Assembly: GCF_029227915.1 (NCBI RefSeq)
Contig: NC_079881.1
Span: 18,267,501-18,331,500, forward strand
DNA: 64,000 nt
Direction: 5' to 3'
Origin: Hydractinia symbiolongicarpus
Lineage: Eukaryota; Cnidaria; Hydrozoa; Anthoathecata; Hydractiniidae
Shown here: piece by piece, positions 24,301 to 36,300 of the stretch
How positions within the stretch are numbered: the first letter of the stretch is position 1
Layout of the letters: every line of letters starts with the position of its first letter
Program-made: the position numbers and the translations under genes
The notes under the pieces: model-generated
What the model was told of the DNA's origin: nothing
Seen by the model: only the letters and a program-made list of their open reading frames with translations
Databases searched by the model: none

Positions 24301-27300
24301 AACGTCAGGGTGGACACTGCGTACTTGTATAGTAGGCTGTTGACCACAGACCACTGTATCGTTGCAATTACTGATCTGTCTTGCAACTTTTACATACAGA
24401 ACCCTTTCAGAAACGTCAAATTTTGAAGAGATGTACTCGGCAAGATACTTAGACGATGGTATGGTGTAGATCTTTAACTTGATCTGATATCCATTTCCTA
24501 CGCGATCAATAGCGGTGTAGTTGAGTACTCCAACCCCGTTGTGTACGAACGATCTATCGTTGCCAAGCAAAACAGCGTTCTCGTTTCCGTTTTGTATCAA
24601 CTCGGCGCGGAAAAACCATTCTCTGTTCTTCCAACCAGTTTCTACAATCTCCCCATTCGCAGCATCGTACACTACCACTTTAGGGTTGGGAGAAAATGGC
24701 ATTGCATCAAAGACTGCAGTTAAATCAGCAGTGAAGTTATATTTAAATTCTCTTTCCTTGATAACATGCGCACCGTGTGCGACAATAAACGACACGGTTG
24801 TTGGGTAGGTCACGTTGTAGATAATTCGATAACCTTCCCCACTATGTGTGATTGCCAGGTTGGTAAAGATAGCAGAACCATTCACAAAAGCTACGCTCAA
24901 ATTTCCCTCTAAGCGCGCATGAGGGTCCCCATAACTTTTATCAAGAGACGCTGTTACAATCCAAGGCTGCTGTTTCGTACCAACATTCTCCACCCACCTA
25001 TCCAAGACGTCATATAATCGCAGCTTGGGCTGCACTGAGAAGGGTATGGTCTCGTTACTGACTTCACTTGGATGTGTAAACATCACTAGTTTCTTTGGTA
25101 TCAGATACTCAATCGACTTAGATTCTTCCTGTTCTTCTTGAAGTTTCATTCTTTCTGCGTATGTTAGCGTACTATTCGCTGCTCCTTCTAAAGGATTGAA
25201 ATATACACAGGTTAAAAGAAAGAAAGTGCTGAGCGCATAAAAGTAATTCCGCAATGGATGCACACAAAACGCGACACTCGACGTAGACGCAGAAGTTAAT
25301 AAGGAACGTATAAATTTCCCTAATACATAAAACTTAGCAATAGCTGGAGAACTTCTCAACTGGATCGCTACAGATTTAAAAGTTTGTAATTTTAGATGAT
25401 TTTAGTAGAGTTTTTTCAGGTCAAATTTTAGTAGAAAACACTAACAACTTCTGTATTTTAAAAGATTTTGCTAAAATCTTAAGGAGGAAATTTTAAAGTG
25501 CGCCGGAGTGGGGGTTCGAACTTCAACCTTAATTGAAAGGCGAGAGGTACGATTCTACTCTCGCCCGCATCGCGTTGTTAAAAACAAAGTACAGTATGAC
25601 GCACCTGTTTCGTTGGTAGCTTTGCTTCCTTGGTTAACTGGTTCAGGTTCGGGCTCCGTCACAACAATAACATCTAAGTCTAAGTTCAACGCTGAAGAAA
25701 GTTCTCCCGTTTGTGAAGCTTCCACAACATTCGATGTCAGCTTCTGCAGGTCATCAAATGTTGTGGTATCTATTGGAAAGAGATTTATATAAATTTTGAT
25801 TCCTTAAAAATTCTCTCATTACAAATTATTCGGCATAGTGAGCAAAATGATAGAAAAGAGCACGTAAACATCTATACAGTGAAATGACGAGTTTTTCTTA
25901 TTTACGTGTGCAACTCACTTGTTGTTTTGTTGCTCACTGAATTTGTTTCACCTGATGTGGTTGTAGAGTTCGATGAATCTAACGTTTCTTGGGGAGGATC
26001 ACCGATTTGAACCTAAAAACACACGAAAAATAAATATGTAAATGCTGTTTATTACTCAACGGGGAATCATTAAAATACAAAGCTAATTAGAAGAAGTCAA
26101 CCATGGAGAGTACTAATCGTATCACTCTTCATCGCAAAACTTTAATTTTGCACAGTTTTCACTCTGACTAAATGTGTATATTTTGACAGAGTTAAACCCC
26201 GTTTCCTTAGTTCCAATGTATTTGTTTGTAAGCAAAGTAGTAACACTATAATTTGCCGAACAAAATTTTGTAGAATAAGGTATGTTAGGTGGCGTTTTCG
26301 TGTTGATATTGTTATTGTTTTTGTTGTTTGTTTATTTGTTTATTTGTTTACTACTTTGAAACTGTATCCGATGTTGATCCCCCAGATGATCAGTTAAAAA
26401 ATTACCCACAATGCAATACAAACCTCAATATAGGACAGACTGCCACTTCTTCTTTTTCTTCGGTTTCCATTTGCAGACACCACTTTCATGACACGAATCT
26501 TCGACTTCGGTATGTTGAGTAAAGCTGCAAGATTCGAAACAATGTTCTCCTTGAAAAAATCATCCGTCGATACACTTTCTTCTGACACGCCCATGCGCAA
26601 CTGAAAGAGAATAAAATAATTGGAATTATTAAAAAAAAAATCGTAAAAAAATGCGATCTCCAACACTTTTTTATCTGTCCTTAAGAGAATCTGAACCAGA
26701 CATCGATTTATACTTAACAACAAATATTCACAAAAAATAAATTTAAAAAAGAGGTTCTAGCTTTGCGAAAGAGCAATGAAGTCCTAGATGTATTCAAGCG
26801 TTCTCTCAGAATCTAAGTCTCTGTACTGGAGTAAGTCGTATGTTAAATGCTAATGTGCCTACTACATGCTCAAAATGCCTTTATGAGCGTTAAACCCTAA
26901 AAAATTCTCATTTTATCCTTTAAGTTTCTTTAAACCACATTTAAAGCCGTCACTGTTACAAAATCTCATTCCTCTGTTGTTAGTTACGGCAACAATAACA
27001 AAAAAGGTACAATCACCTTTATAACTGGCATGGTTCTAATGTCGATGGCTTCCCCTCCCTTCACCACAATCCAGAGCATGTTTGTGTCCACATCAAACCA
27101 ATTCCCTGCAGGGTAACCACTTGTACTTGGTTGGAATTTAGTAGGATTTTTCGGATCTTTTGGTAACAGTTTAAATTCTGACCCTTCGTATTTTGCATTC
27201 GTGGGAGCTACGTACACACCTAAACAGCAAATATAATAGACCAATCAGGAATTTGTTTGACAATTTGAAACAAAAAATAGCCCAATCAGAAATTTATTTG

Positions 27301-30300
27301 ACATTTTGAAGCATAAAATATACGACATGTTTTCGCAACCCGAATTTTCACAGCAAATATACAAGGTCTTGATTACTTAGCCATGTCATATTTTGTGCTT
27401 TTTTTTCCATAAAAAACATTATAATTTTTCTTCTACTATTTTTAAGTACACATGTTCTATAAAATGATACTTCCAGAAATGCTTGACTTATACTTATATA
27501 CAAAGCTTTAGAATTACAAAACAAAGCAAAAAGTATCTTCAAGCCTTAACTGTTGCTAGTTTGCGTAGGAGGGTGCATTTCTCCTTCGCATATGCTATAA
27601 AGTATATATTGAAGAATCCTGGTAGTATTCTGGTCGCGGTAAAGCTTCTAGGTAGCCGGGTAGCCGACCATACTCTAAAGCCGTGCATGCGTAAAGCTTT
27701 ACCTTTTCGATAGATATCCAGCCTCTCTGGTCTTTGATAGAACATTTCCACTCGAATCGCTTCACTCTCCTCCACATTCAGCAACATAAGTCTAATTCTC
27801 TTCGGATTGTTTGATGTTAAAAACACCTCATAATGTTTCCCCGTTGAAACTAATGCATTAAAAGTTGAAATTCTCTCTTGGCAGGTGTAACCATGACACC
27901 AGCCGTGGTCCTGTGGACCATTAATCAAATCGATGTATCCCTCTGAACCAATTGCAACAGGCGAAAGCCGTCTGGTTTCAGTGTCCTTATCCAAGCTTTC
28001 TATTATCAGCATCTTGTAATTCATGCCCTCGCATTTGTATGCGTTCCACGATTTGACAAACTCACACTGTGATTGAGACGATATGCCACGAATGATGCCT
28101 TTGTTCGGATATACAGTGTCTATGTCGACTCGATCTCCATTTACCCTTGACAACATTGGTTTTGGAATGCGAGAATTACCTAGATTAGGGATATTTTTGT
28201 AAATTAATGATATAAAAATAAATGGGGTTTAACAGGTGTCCTGAAAATTTAATAATAAGATGGGGAACGGTTATCCGGTCGCCAACAGTGGACAGATAAA
28301 ATTCCCAATCCACTGAGATTTCGATCATGTAACATTTCAGTAGATGACAAATAATTGTTCTTATATATAGCCCATTTATTACCTTTAATTTCCGATCCTT
28401 TATACGCAGAAAAAATGTCCTTAGTTAAAAACTAACCTAAGCTAAACTTTAACAACCCACTACTTGAAACCCCAGCTAGCCCAAAGTTTGATCAGCCCGT
28501 ACTTAAAAACTTTACTAACTTAAAGCTTGTCCACCCCATGCTTGAATCCTTAGCTAGCCAAAATTTTGATAATCCCCTACTCAAAAACTTAGCTAGCCTA
28601 CAGTTTGACCACGCCGTACTTAAAAACTTACCTAGCCCCCAAACTCTATCACCATCCCAACCGTACTCAGACTTTGGAATTAAACTTGTCCCCTTTTTTC
28701 CATAGAATGAACCGTCCATATCAGTGATGAGCACTTTTCTTCTTGCATCACAATCCATATCCACACAATCTGAAGGGTTTATCCATCTAGTTGTTGGTTT
28801 ATGTATGTGGGTCTAAGAAAAACGAGAAGTTAAATACATTGTAACAAAAAGCACTGTTTCACACGATGAAAGTGAAATACAATGTAATAATAAGCACTGT
28901 TTCACACGATAAAAACTACACATTTAGCTCACTTACTGTACCATTTTTGTAGAACACATTTTTATTACCTTGCTATCTTCATCAACGTTAATCAACTTGA
29001 TATTTGAAAGCTGAGCAGGGTGTATAGCATCCCCATATACTGGGTTGGTCATCAAAATCAGATCACGCTTCGTCTCTCCACATGGTGAGGAGAAGTGAGC
29101 AAAAGTATTGTGAGTGTACATGGCTAACCCTTTGATGGCCGGATAAGACATTGGAGCTTCCCAAGTCATCGGTGGGCCAGTACCAGCGGACGAGGAAAAC
29201 AAGCTGGACATAATGGCAACATTTCCACCTATGTAAACAAAATATATCGCTTAAGAAGCTAAACATAAAATTTTCCAAGACTTAGCAAGCAAATTACCAT
29301 GATAGTATCTCTTTGTGGTGGTGGTGGTGGTGGTGGTGGTGGTGGTGGTGGTGGTGGTGGTGGTGGTGGTGGTGGTGGTGGTGGTGGTGGTGGTGGTGGT
29401 GGTGGTGGTGGTGGTGGTGGTGGTGGTGGTTTTGGTAGTGGTGGTGGTGGTGGTAGTGGTGGTGGTGGTGGTAGTGGTAGTGGTAGTGGTGGTAGTGGTA
29501 GTGGTAGTGGTAGTGGTAGTGGTGGTGGTGGTAGTGGTTGTGGTGGTGGTGGTGATGGTGGTTGTGTGACAAAATTACAGGACAGTGGTAAGAACAATGA
29601 TTACGCTACATAAATGCTGACAACAAAAAATGATGATGTATGTCCTTGATTTTGAAAGAACACAAAAAAAATTTTAAGGCTGGGAAAATGTTAAAAAGTT
29701 AGCACATACAGCCACAGCTGAAATTTAGACATTTGTATATAAAAAACACGTGTATAATTTTCATTTCTAAAATCACCCTAACAGAATTAATTCACTCTTA
29801 CTGACAATGGAGATGAACAATGGTTTTATTTTAAACTGACCTTTAAATGCTCTTGGTGATCTCTGTGGATAAAAAGAAGCATGGTATGGGATGATGTTAT
29901 CCTTTATGCAGTCAAAATTATTAGACTTCCCAACAAAGAGTGAGCTGGTGATTGTTACATTGTTATCTCTGGACTTGTGTGATAATGGATTTGGACCGTA
30001 TACATTCAAACTCGCACTAATTTTATTGTCAGCGAATATGACGTCCTTCACCAGGATGCTTCGGTCAGGCCATGCATAGATTCCATAATCCAAATTCTTC
30101 CAGATCAAAAATTGTTCGAATTTGACGCAATGCTTGAATTTTCCTTTAGTGTGAATGCCATGTAGAGTTGAATGTACCTGTTACGTACAAAAAAAAATAA
30201 TAATTTTGTTTCTCAGACAATAACATTATTATTTGTAATCTACACACTTGGGCAAAGAATTTTGAGACTAAGACAGCCTTATTTGCACACACGTAAGCGA

Positions 30301-33300
30301 AAAGGACAGGGTTTAAAAATTTGCTAGTCACGTTGTCAAGCACGCCCGTACAACAAAACAATTCACGTTGGGCCAACGTGAATTGTTGGTCCAAAAAAAA
30401 TATGACTTGATGATGTATCTTTACTTCATATTTTGACTCTTTCTACAGAAAACCTCCAACGTACTCGTTTCGCAGGGTTTATATGGAACTTTAGTGCTAA
30501 AGAAATTCTCTATTTTTTGTGCAAAGTAATTTGTTCTCTCTTTGTGACCATCATCAGTTTAAAATATTGACTATGGGACCTTCCACAATTCCTTGTTAGG
30601 AACTTTTCCCCTAACGAATGTAATGAGAATCTTACCTCATTGTCTCGCACTCTTTCGTGAGCAGTAGCATCAGAACACGGAACACCATGCATCCTATAGC
30701 CAACCTTTTCACCTCCTGCCACACTATTCCCTATCATGGTAAAATCTTTCGCAAACTCAACTTGAATAGCGCCAGGCCACTTCATATCAAATTTGTAAGG
30801 TTCCACCTGCCAAGGAAATGTAAATAACACGATTTAAGGAAATTATGTCAAAGTCTTCTTAAATTACAATAAAAACACTTAGAGATGCAAACATATTTTT
30901 AATCAAGTTTAAGTTATTATAAATATTTTTCTTCGAAATATAAGTTAATGCCTATTAACAAGATAGATATTTTAAAATCAAGGGTTTAACAAAAACACAG
31001 AATACTTAAGGTTATGAACGCTACCTAAAATAGTGTATTAACAAGACACTGTTAAAATAGGTAGTTTAATGAAAAATAATCTTTTAGGCTAGTTGTGAGT
31101 CCATGATAAAGTCAAAAAAAATTACCATTCACTACTCGTAGCTACCATCTTTAGCTTACGTACAGGTAACTAGGATTACAAAAAAAATTACCTTGTATGT
31201 TTGTTCAGCTATCGAATACACCACGAGGTTGTGTAGCAATTTATTGTTACTTCCTTGAAGGTCGATTCCTGGCCCAACCGCGTGATAGATAACGTTATCT
31301 GAGATATTAAGGTTGTCTGTCCCATAAACACCAATAGCCGTGTTGAAGCCGTCGTTGAACGATGAGTGTTGAACAAACGAGTCATTTCCTTCAACATGAC
31401 CAATATCCAAGAATGCGAGAGAAAATCTAAATTTACGCGACATAAAAATTTAACGCCACCGTGCTTATGAAATCCTTTTGTTTTCTCCTACTACATGTTC
31501 ATGTTAGATTAACCACTGAGTAAAACGTTCAACATTTTAGCTGCTGTATTAAAATCTCTCATTATTTTTCTTCCAAATACGATTTCGAAGACAGTTACAA
31601 GCCAAAAAAGAATTAGACTTAATTTTCCATCACTTAATTTTACTAGAAGGTCAGAAAAACCCTTTAAATAAGTATCATGACAAACCTTGGGTCGTAAGGA
31701 TCAGTCCATCCGTATTGTCCACAATGTTTAAATTGAACTTCAGATATTTGGGCTTTACCCACATATGTCAGACCATTTTGAGAATACTTTCCGACCAACA
31801 CACGACATCCAAATGATTGATCTTCCAATGACCGTGCTGGCTCGTTAGCACCTTCAATAACAATATTCCGTGTTAGAAGACCAACTTTGGCACTCATTGT
31901 AAATTTGCGTCCATTTATATTATGTTGCGATGCTGTGTGAGCATGCTTAGAAGCTTTGTTCAAATGGAGTGTTCTATTTCCAGCTTTGAATGAGATGACA
32001 AACTTCTCAGCTTCCCTTGACTCAAAAGTTGTAGTTGTAATAACAATTTCGTCCCCAACCTCCCAGTCAACATCATCCACTAAATGAATAATATTCGAGC
32101 CAGCTACCAATGAATGAGATAATTCAGTCCAGTGGATGTTATGTCTTTTTCCGAACATCTGTAAGCGACCAAACACACCCAAAGCTTTGGCGCCAAGGTT
32201 TGGACCAGACGGCATTGGTAAATCTTTGGTACCATGATCACCAGTTAAACTGATGATGGCGTTATTTAACATTGGTTTGTCTGGCCATCCCACTATTAGC
32301 AACCCATTTAAGCCGCCCACAACAATAAGGTTTGCCTTTAACACATGATCACGGCCATTTTCTAACTCCAGAACACCATAAACATACAATTGATCCATGG
32401 CTGGCAAAATTGTATCAGCAACCATAAACCAATCTGAATTTATCATGACTGAATCGCCATCAGATGGGAGGTTTTTATGCCCACCATAACCTTTAAGAGC
32501 ACCTTGCCAGTCGCTCATTTTACTCCAATACCTGGCATTTCCAGGACGACCTTCAGGAGCTGGGGGTGGAGTAGGCACTTTGCATTCTTCAAAGAAGCAT
32601 CTGTAAACGTTAAAGTTAATTTCTTTTTTCGATGGTTGCTCTGGACTGTTTTCTTTACCGCTAACCACATAGGTAACGTCCATCTCCGCTTCATCATAAT
32701 TCCACGCTCCGTGTGGGTACTTCTTGCCATCAGGAAACTCCTCTGTGTTGTTATGAGAAGCAGACGATGTGCGGAAATAGTCTGGTTTTTGTTTAAAAGC
32801 GTGTTGCACATAACTAAATTCGTCATTCTGAAGTTCATATATCGCCATGGCATAGGAAATATTGGTCAACTGAGATAAATTTTGGAATGAAAGCTTGACG
32901 GTATCACCAACAGGAAGGAATGCTGTGTAACCACTTGGATGCGTTTTCGATTTTTTCCGCCATTTTACAATATCACGACCGTGTTTATTGTCTAGGTATG
33001 CGTCTTTTCCATCAATAGATGAAGGCTTTACTTTATTCCAAGCTATTTTCACAAAATCACCATGTCTACAGATCGAACCCGGGACACCAAACGACATGTT
33101 TGAAGCTGGTTTACAAATAGCTGGGTCAAGCAACCCCATGCTTGGAAGGATACGACCACCAGGATGACCCGAGATTGTACCATCTTCATCTTGAATCAGT
33201 GCAGCATGATTGAACTCTAAGTCTAAAACATTAGGACTGCTTTGGAAGCGAATTTTATTCATGCGAATGATTGATCCACCATCAAACGGCTTGCAGTGAG

Positions 33301-36300
33301 AGCATGTCGCAAATGACGTGCAGCCTTCTTCATCAAAATTCACCATGGTCACACTAGAGACTGTCAAACGCGCTGTAAACGGCAACTTTATTCCATTTGC
33401 TGTGCAATTGCTGTTAGTTTTGACAAGGGTTTGATAACTTCCAACCTCACGTAATTTCGAATGACCAACAATGAGTGAGTCCTTGATCATTGCGCCACCC
33501 CATGGTGAATTATTTGAATCTGCTTCGGTGAATTCAATTCCCGCAATGTCGTTATCCAATCCAATGAAATCTACAAAACTAAAAACAGAACCACAAAAAA
33601 AAATTATTGTCGTAAAAACCGAAACTAAGCAAATAATAATCACTTTACGTACCGTACGGATCCACAATCCAAACATTCTGCGCCACGTTGGTTATTCCAT
33701 GAGAGAAGGGTGTTGAAGTGGGCGGGCTCATGCTCCTTTGCGCCACATTTACCTGTTTTCATTGGATGATAAGTGGGAAAGATCCATAACCCATATCGTC
33801 CAAAAGTATGTGCAGTATTGTTTTGAAATTCAAGCATAGGAACATTTCTAACAAATAAATAAATAAATAAACAAATAAACAAACAAACAAATAAACAAAC
33901 AAATAAACAAACAAACAAAGAAAAATAAACAAACAAACAAACAAATAAATAAATAAATAAATATGTATCTATTAATATTATAATTATATCTACAGGCAAT
34001 ATTTATTATACTGGCTGTTATAGTCAATTACAGGCGTATTATATTATAATGCCTGTGTTGTCGGTTTGTCAAAACAAGTCAAGACAGGTAATTCTGTTTT
34101 TTTTAAGCTTCTTTAACAGCGACAACGAAACATCCTCTTTTTAAAACAGACCAGGCTTATATTTATTTGATTGACTTAACAAGTTTAAGGGTTCTTTCTT
34201 GTATTCCTACACCAAGCCTACACCAAAGACATGGAATAATACGTGATAAGAAAAGGACAAGGCTACTGCTGCTATATTTTTCGTTTTAACATTTTAAATT
34301 ATTTCTTTTTTAAATCATTCTAATGACATCTAACTGCAGATCATTTTATAATGAGAAAATAGATTTTTGCGAGTTTATGAATGAAAAATAGCTATATTTT
34401 TTTTAAATTTCGTGAGCATTTCATTTCGTAAACAATTAACGAACTAAATTTATTATTGTATGCACTAATTAAAATGTATTAATTTTCATCGTAATAAATT
34501 GCTTAATGTTGCTCCGAAGAAAAAACGAGGTATCAAATATTTTTAGGCCGAAATTCTTGTTCCTGTGAAAGACACTTTAAAAACCATTGAGAACATGATC
34601 TTTAAATTCGATTTATGAAATTTCATGTAAAGTACAGTTCGCAATTAGTGATCTTAAATTTTTTTAGCGTTTTGTGAATTTAGCAAAAATTAGCGAAAAC
34701 GCAAAATTTAAAATTATTACCCTGAGGAATATTTAATAGCATTACATACTTTAGAATTGGCAAACGCCTTTTTTAATAGTCCATAATCCACTTAATAATT
34801 TCTTCATATTTATCTCGCATTAAAAGCTGTCTTTCCATTAATAACCCGCATAAAAAGTCAAATTACAGTAACAAAAACATATTTTGTGTTTCAATTACCA
34901 AAAATTTAACATACCTTGGACAAATATCCGGTGTGTAATTCGGCCCTTCAGGATTTTCAAACATTTGATACCAGAATCCAAAATGGCTACCTCCTGCCGC
35001 TGCGTTATGACTGACTGTATTGTTTGCATTCGTTACCCAGTATGCAGCTGGTGTTATATCAACATTCAAGGTTGAGCTGGATGGCTTGACAAATATCACA
35101 AGATTGTATCGTAAGAAATTCCCAGTTTCGATGCCATCCTCCATAAATATTGTATTGCCTGTAAAACAGAAACACTAAACTGTTTTTTGTTTATAAAAAA
35201 GGTAAATTTCTGCACAAAAAGAAATGGATTGGAATAGGAATGGAATGGAATGGACAAATGTGATTTCTGAAATGTGGTTGGTTGATGAGCTTTTTCATTC
35301 CAAGTCAAACATAAAGTTAATAACCATTTCAACTTTGCTTGCACACAGAAGCAAAAAAAAAATAAAAACAAAAGAATGATTATTAGGTTGCCAAACAAAT
35401 TTCTTTTTCTGTTTAGTCCTGTTTTGCTCTTAAGTGGAAATTCAGCTAAAAATTAAAGCCAGTTGCACAGCTAACAAAGTCCTATGTTTACTTTGGTCAA
35501 CAAATATTTCCTTAATACACATTGGCAATTATTGATAATATACAAAAAAGTTTACCTAAAGTGTCATAGACCACATTTCTTTCAACGATCAAGTTATGCG
35601 TACCATGAATGGTTATCGCTCTGTTGAAACTACGATGAATAGCGGAGCCTACAACATATGAACCATGAACATCACCTTCCATATGGAAATGGATGGGGTA
35701 TCTTCCTAATCTAAAAGCTTGACCAGCGTGTGTAACTTCAATATGATCGAAATGGGCAGTTGCTAAACCTTTGCTTTTCATATGCGAATGAATCATAATC
35801 TGCGCACCAAACTGATCACTTCCTTTTTCGGCACCAAATTTCCCATCAAAACACGTTTGTTTGGCAAACTGACCAGGATCAAACTCAGTTGGACAACTTT
35901 TAACTTCATCATTCCATTCGTCGTGTTTTGAGCCTCGTACAACCACATTCCGTGTCAAGAGTCCCACTTCAGCTCTTGTTTCAATAACTCTTCCAGCAAT
36001 AGTCTGAACAATGGCAACATGCTTGTACTTTAGTTTAGGTTTGAAATTTATTGTCATCCCATCGCTAGACACAGAGGTAATGTGAAGTGCTTCGTTTTCT
36101 CTCATACTCTTACCAGTAGCTGATAGAATAATCTCATCCCCTGCTTTCCAGTCTTTTACTGGCAGCATTACCCCCATACTTGAGTCTCCCGCATTAACAG
36201 TACTGCGTAACTTCGTCCAAGTGTGCAAAATATGCCGACCGAACATTCCAATGTAGCCTTCTCTAAGTCCCAGAACTTTTGTTCCATAAATCGGCAACTC

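Noticed and set aside
24521-24808. Plus-strand open frames opposite exon 38
   Set aside because: They are antisense shadows of the Ig-like repeat exon.
25497-25575. tRNA-like patch with a B-box-like GTTCGAACCC on the minus strand
   Set aside because: No acceptor-stem pairing and no convincing A box or anticodon stem; at most an old SINE fragment.
29259-29613. Long Gly-, Val-, Pro- and His-rich open frames on both strands
   Set aside because: All are translations of the (GGT)n microsatellite in an intron. Period three keeps frames open without coding.
32477-32878. 133-codon plus-strand open frame
   Set aside because: It is antisense to gene A exon 27 (second G8) and has no family resemblance; a shadow frame.
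33759-33999. Leu/Phe/Val-rich frame (a membrane-protein look)
   Set aside because: Created by the TTTG/TTTA repeat next to exon 26; only the exon 26 part is real.
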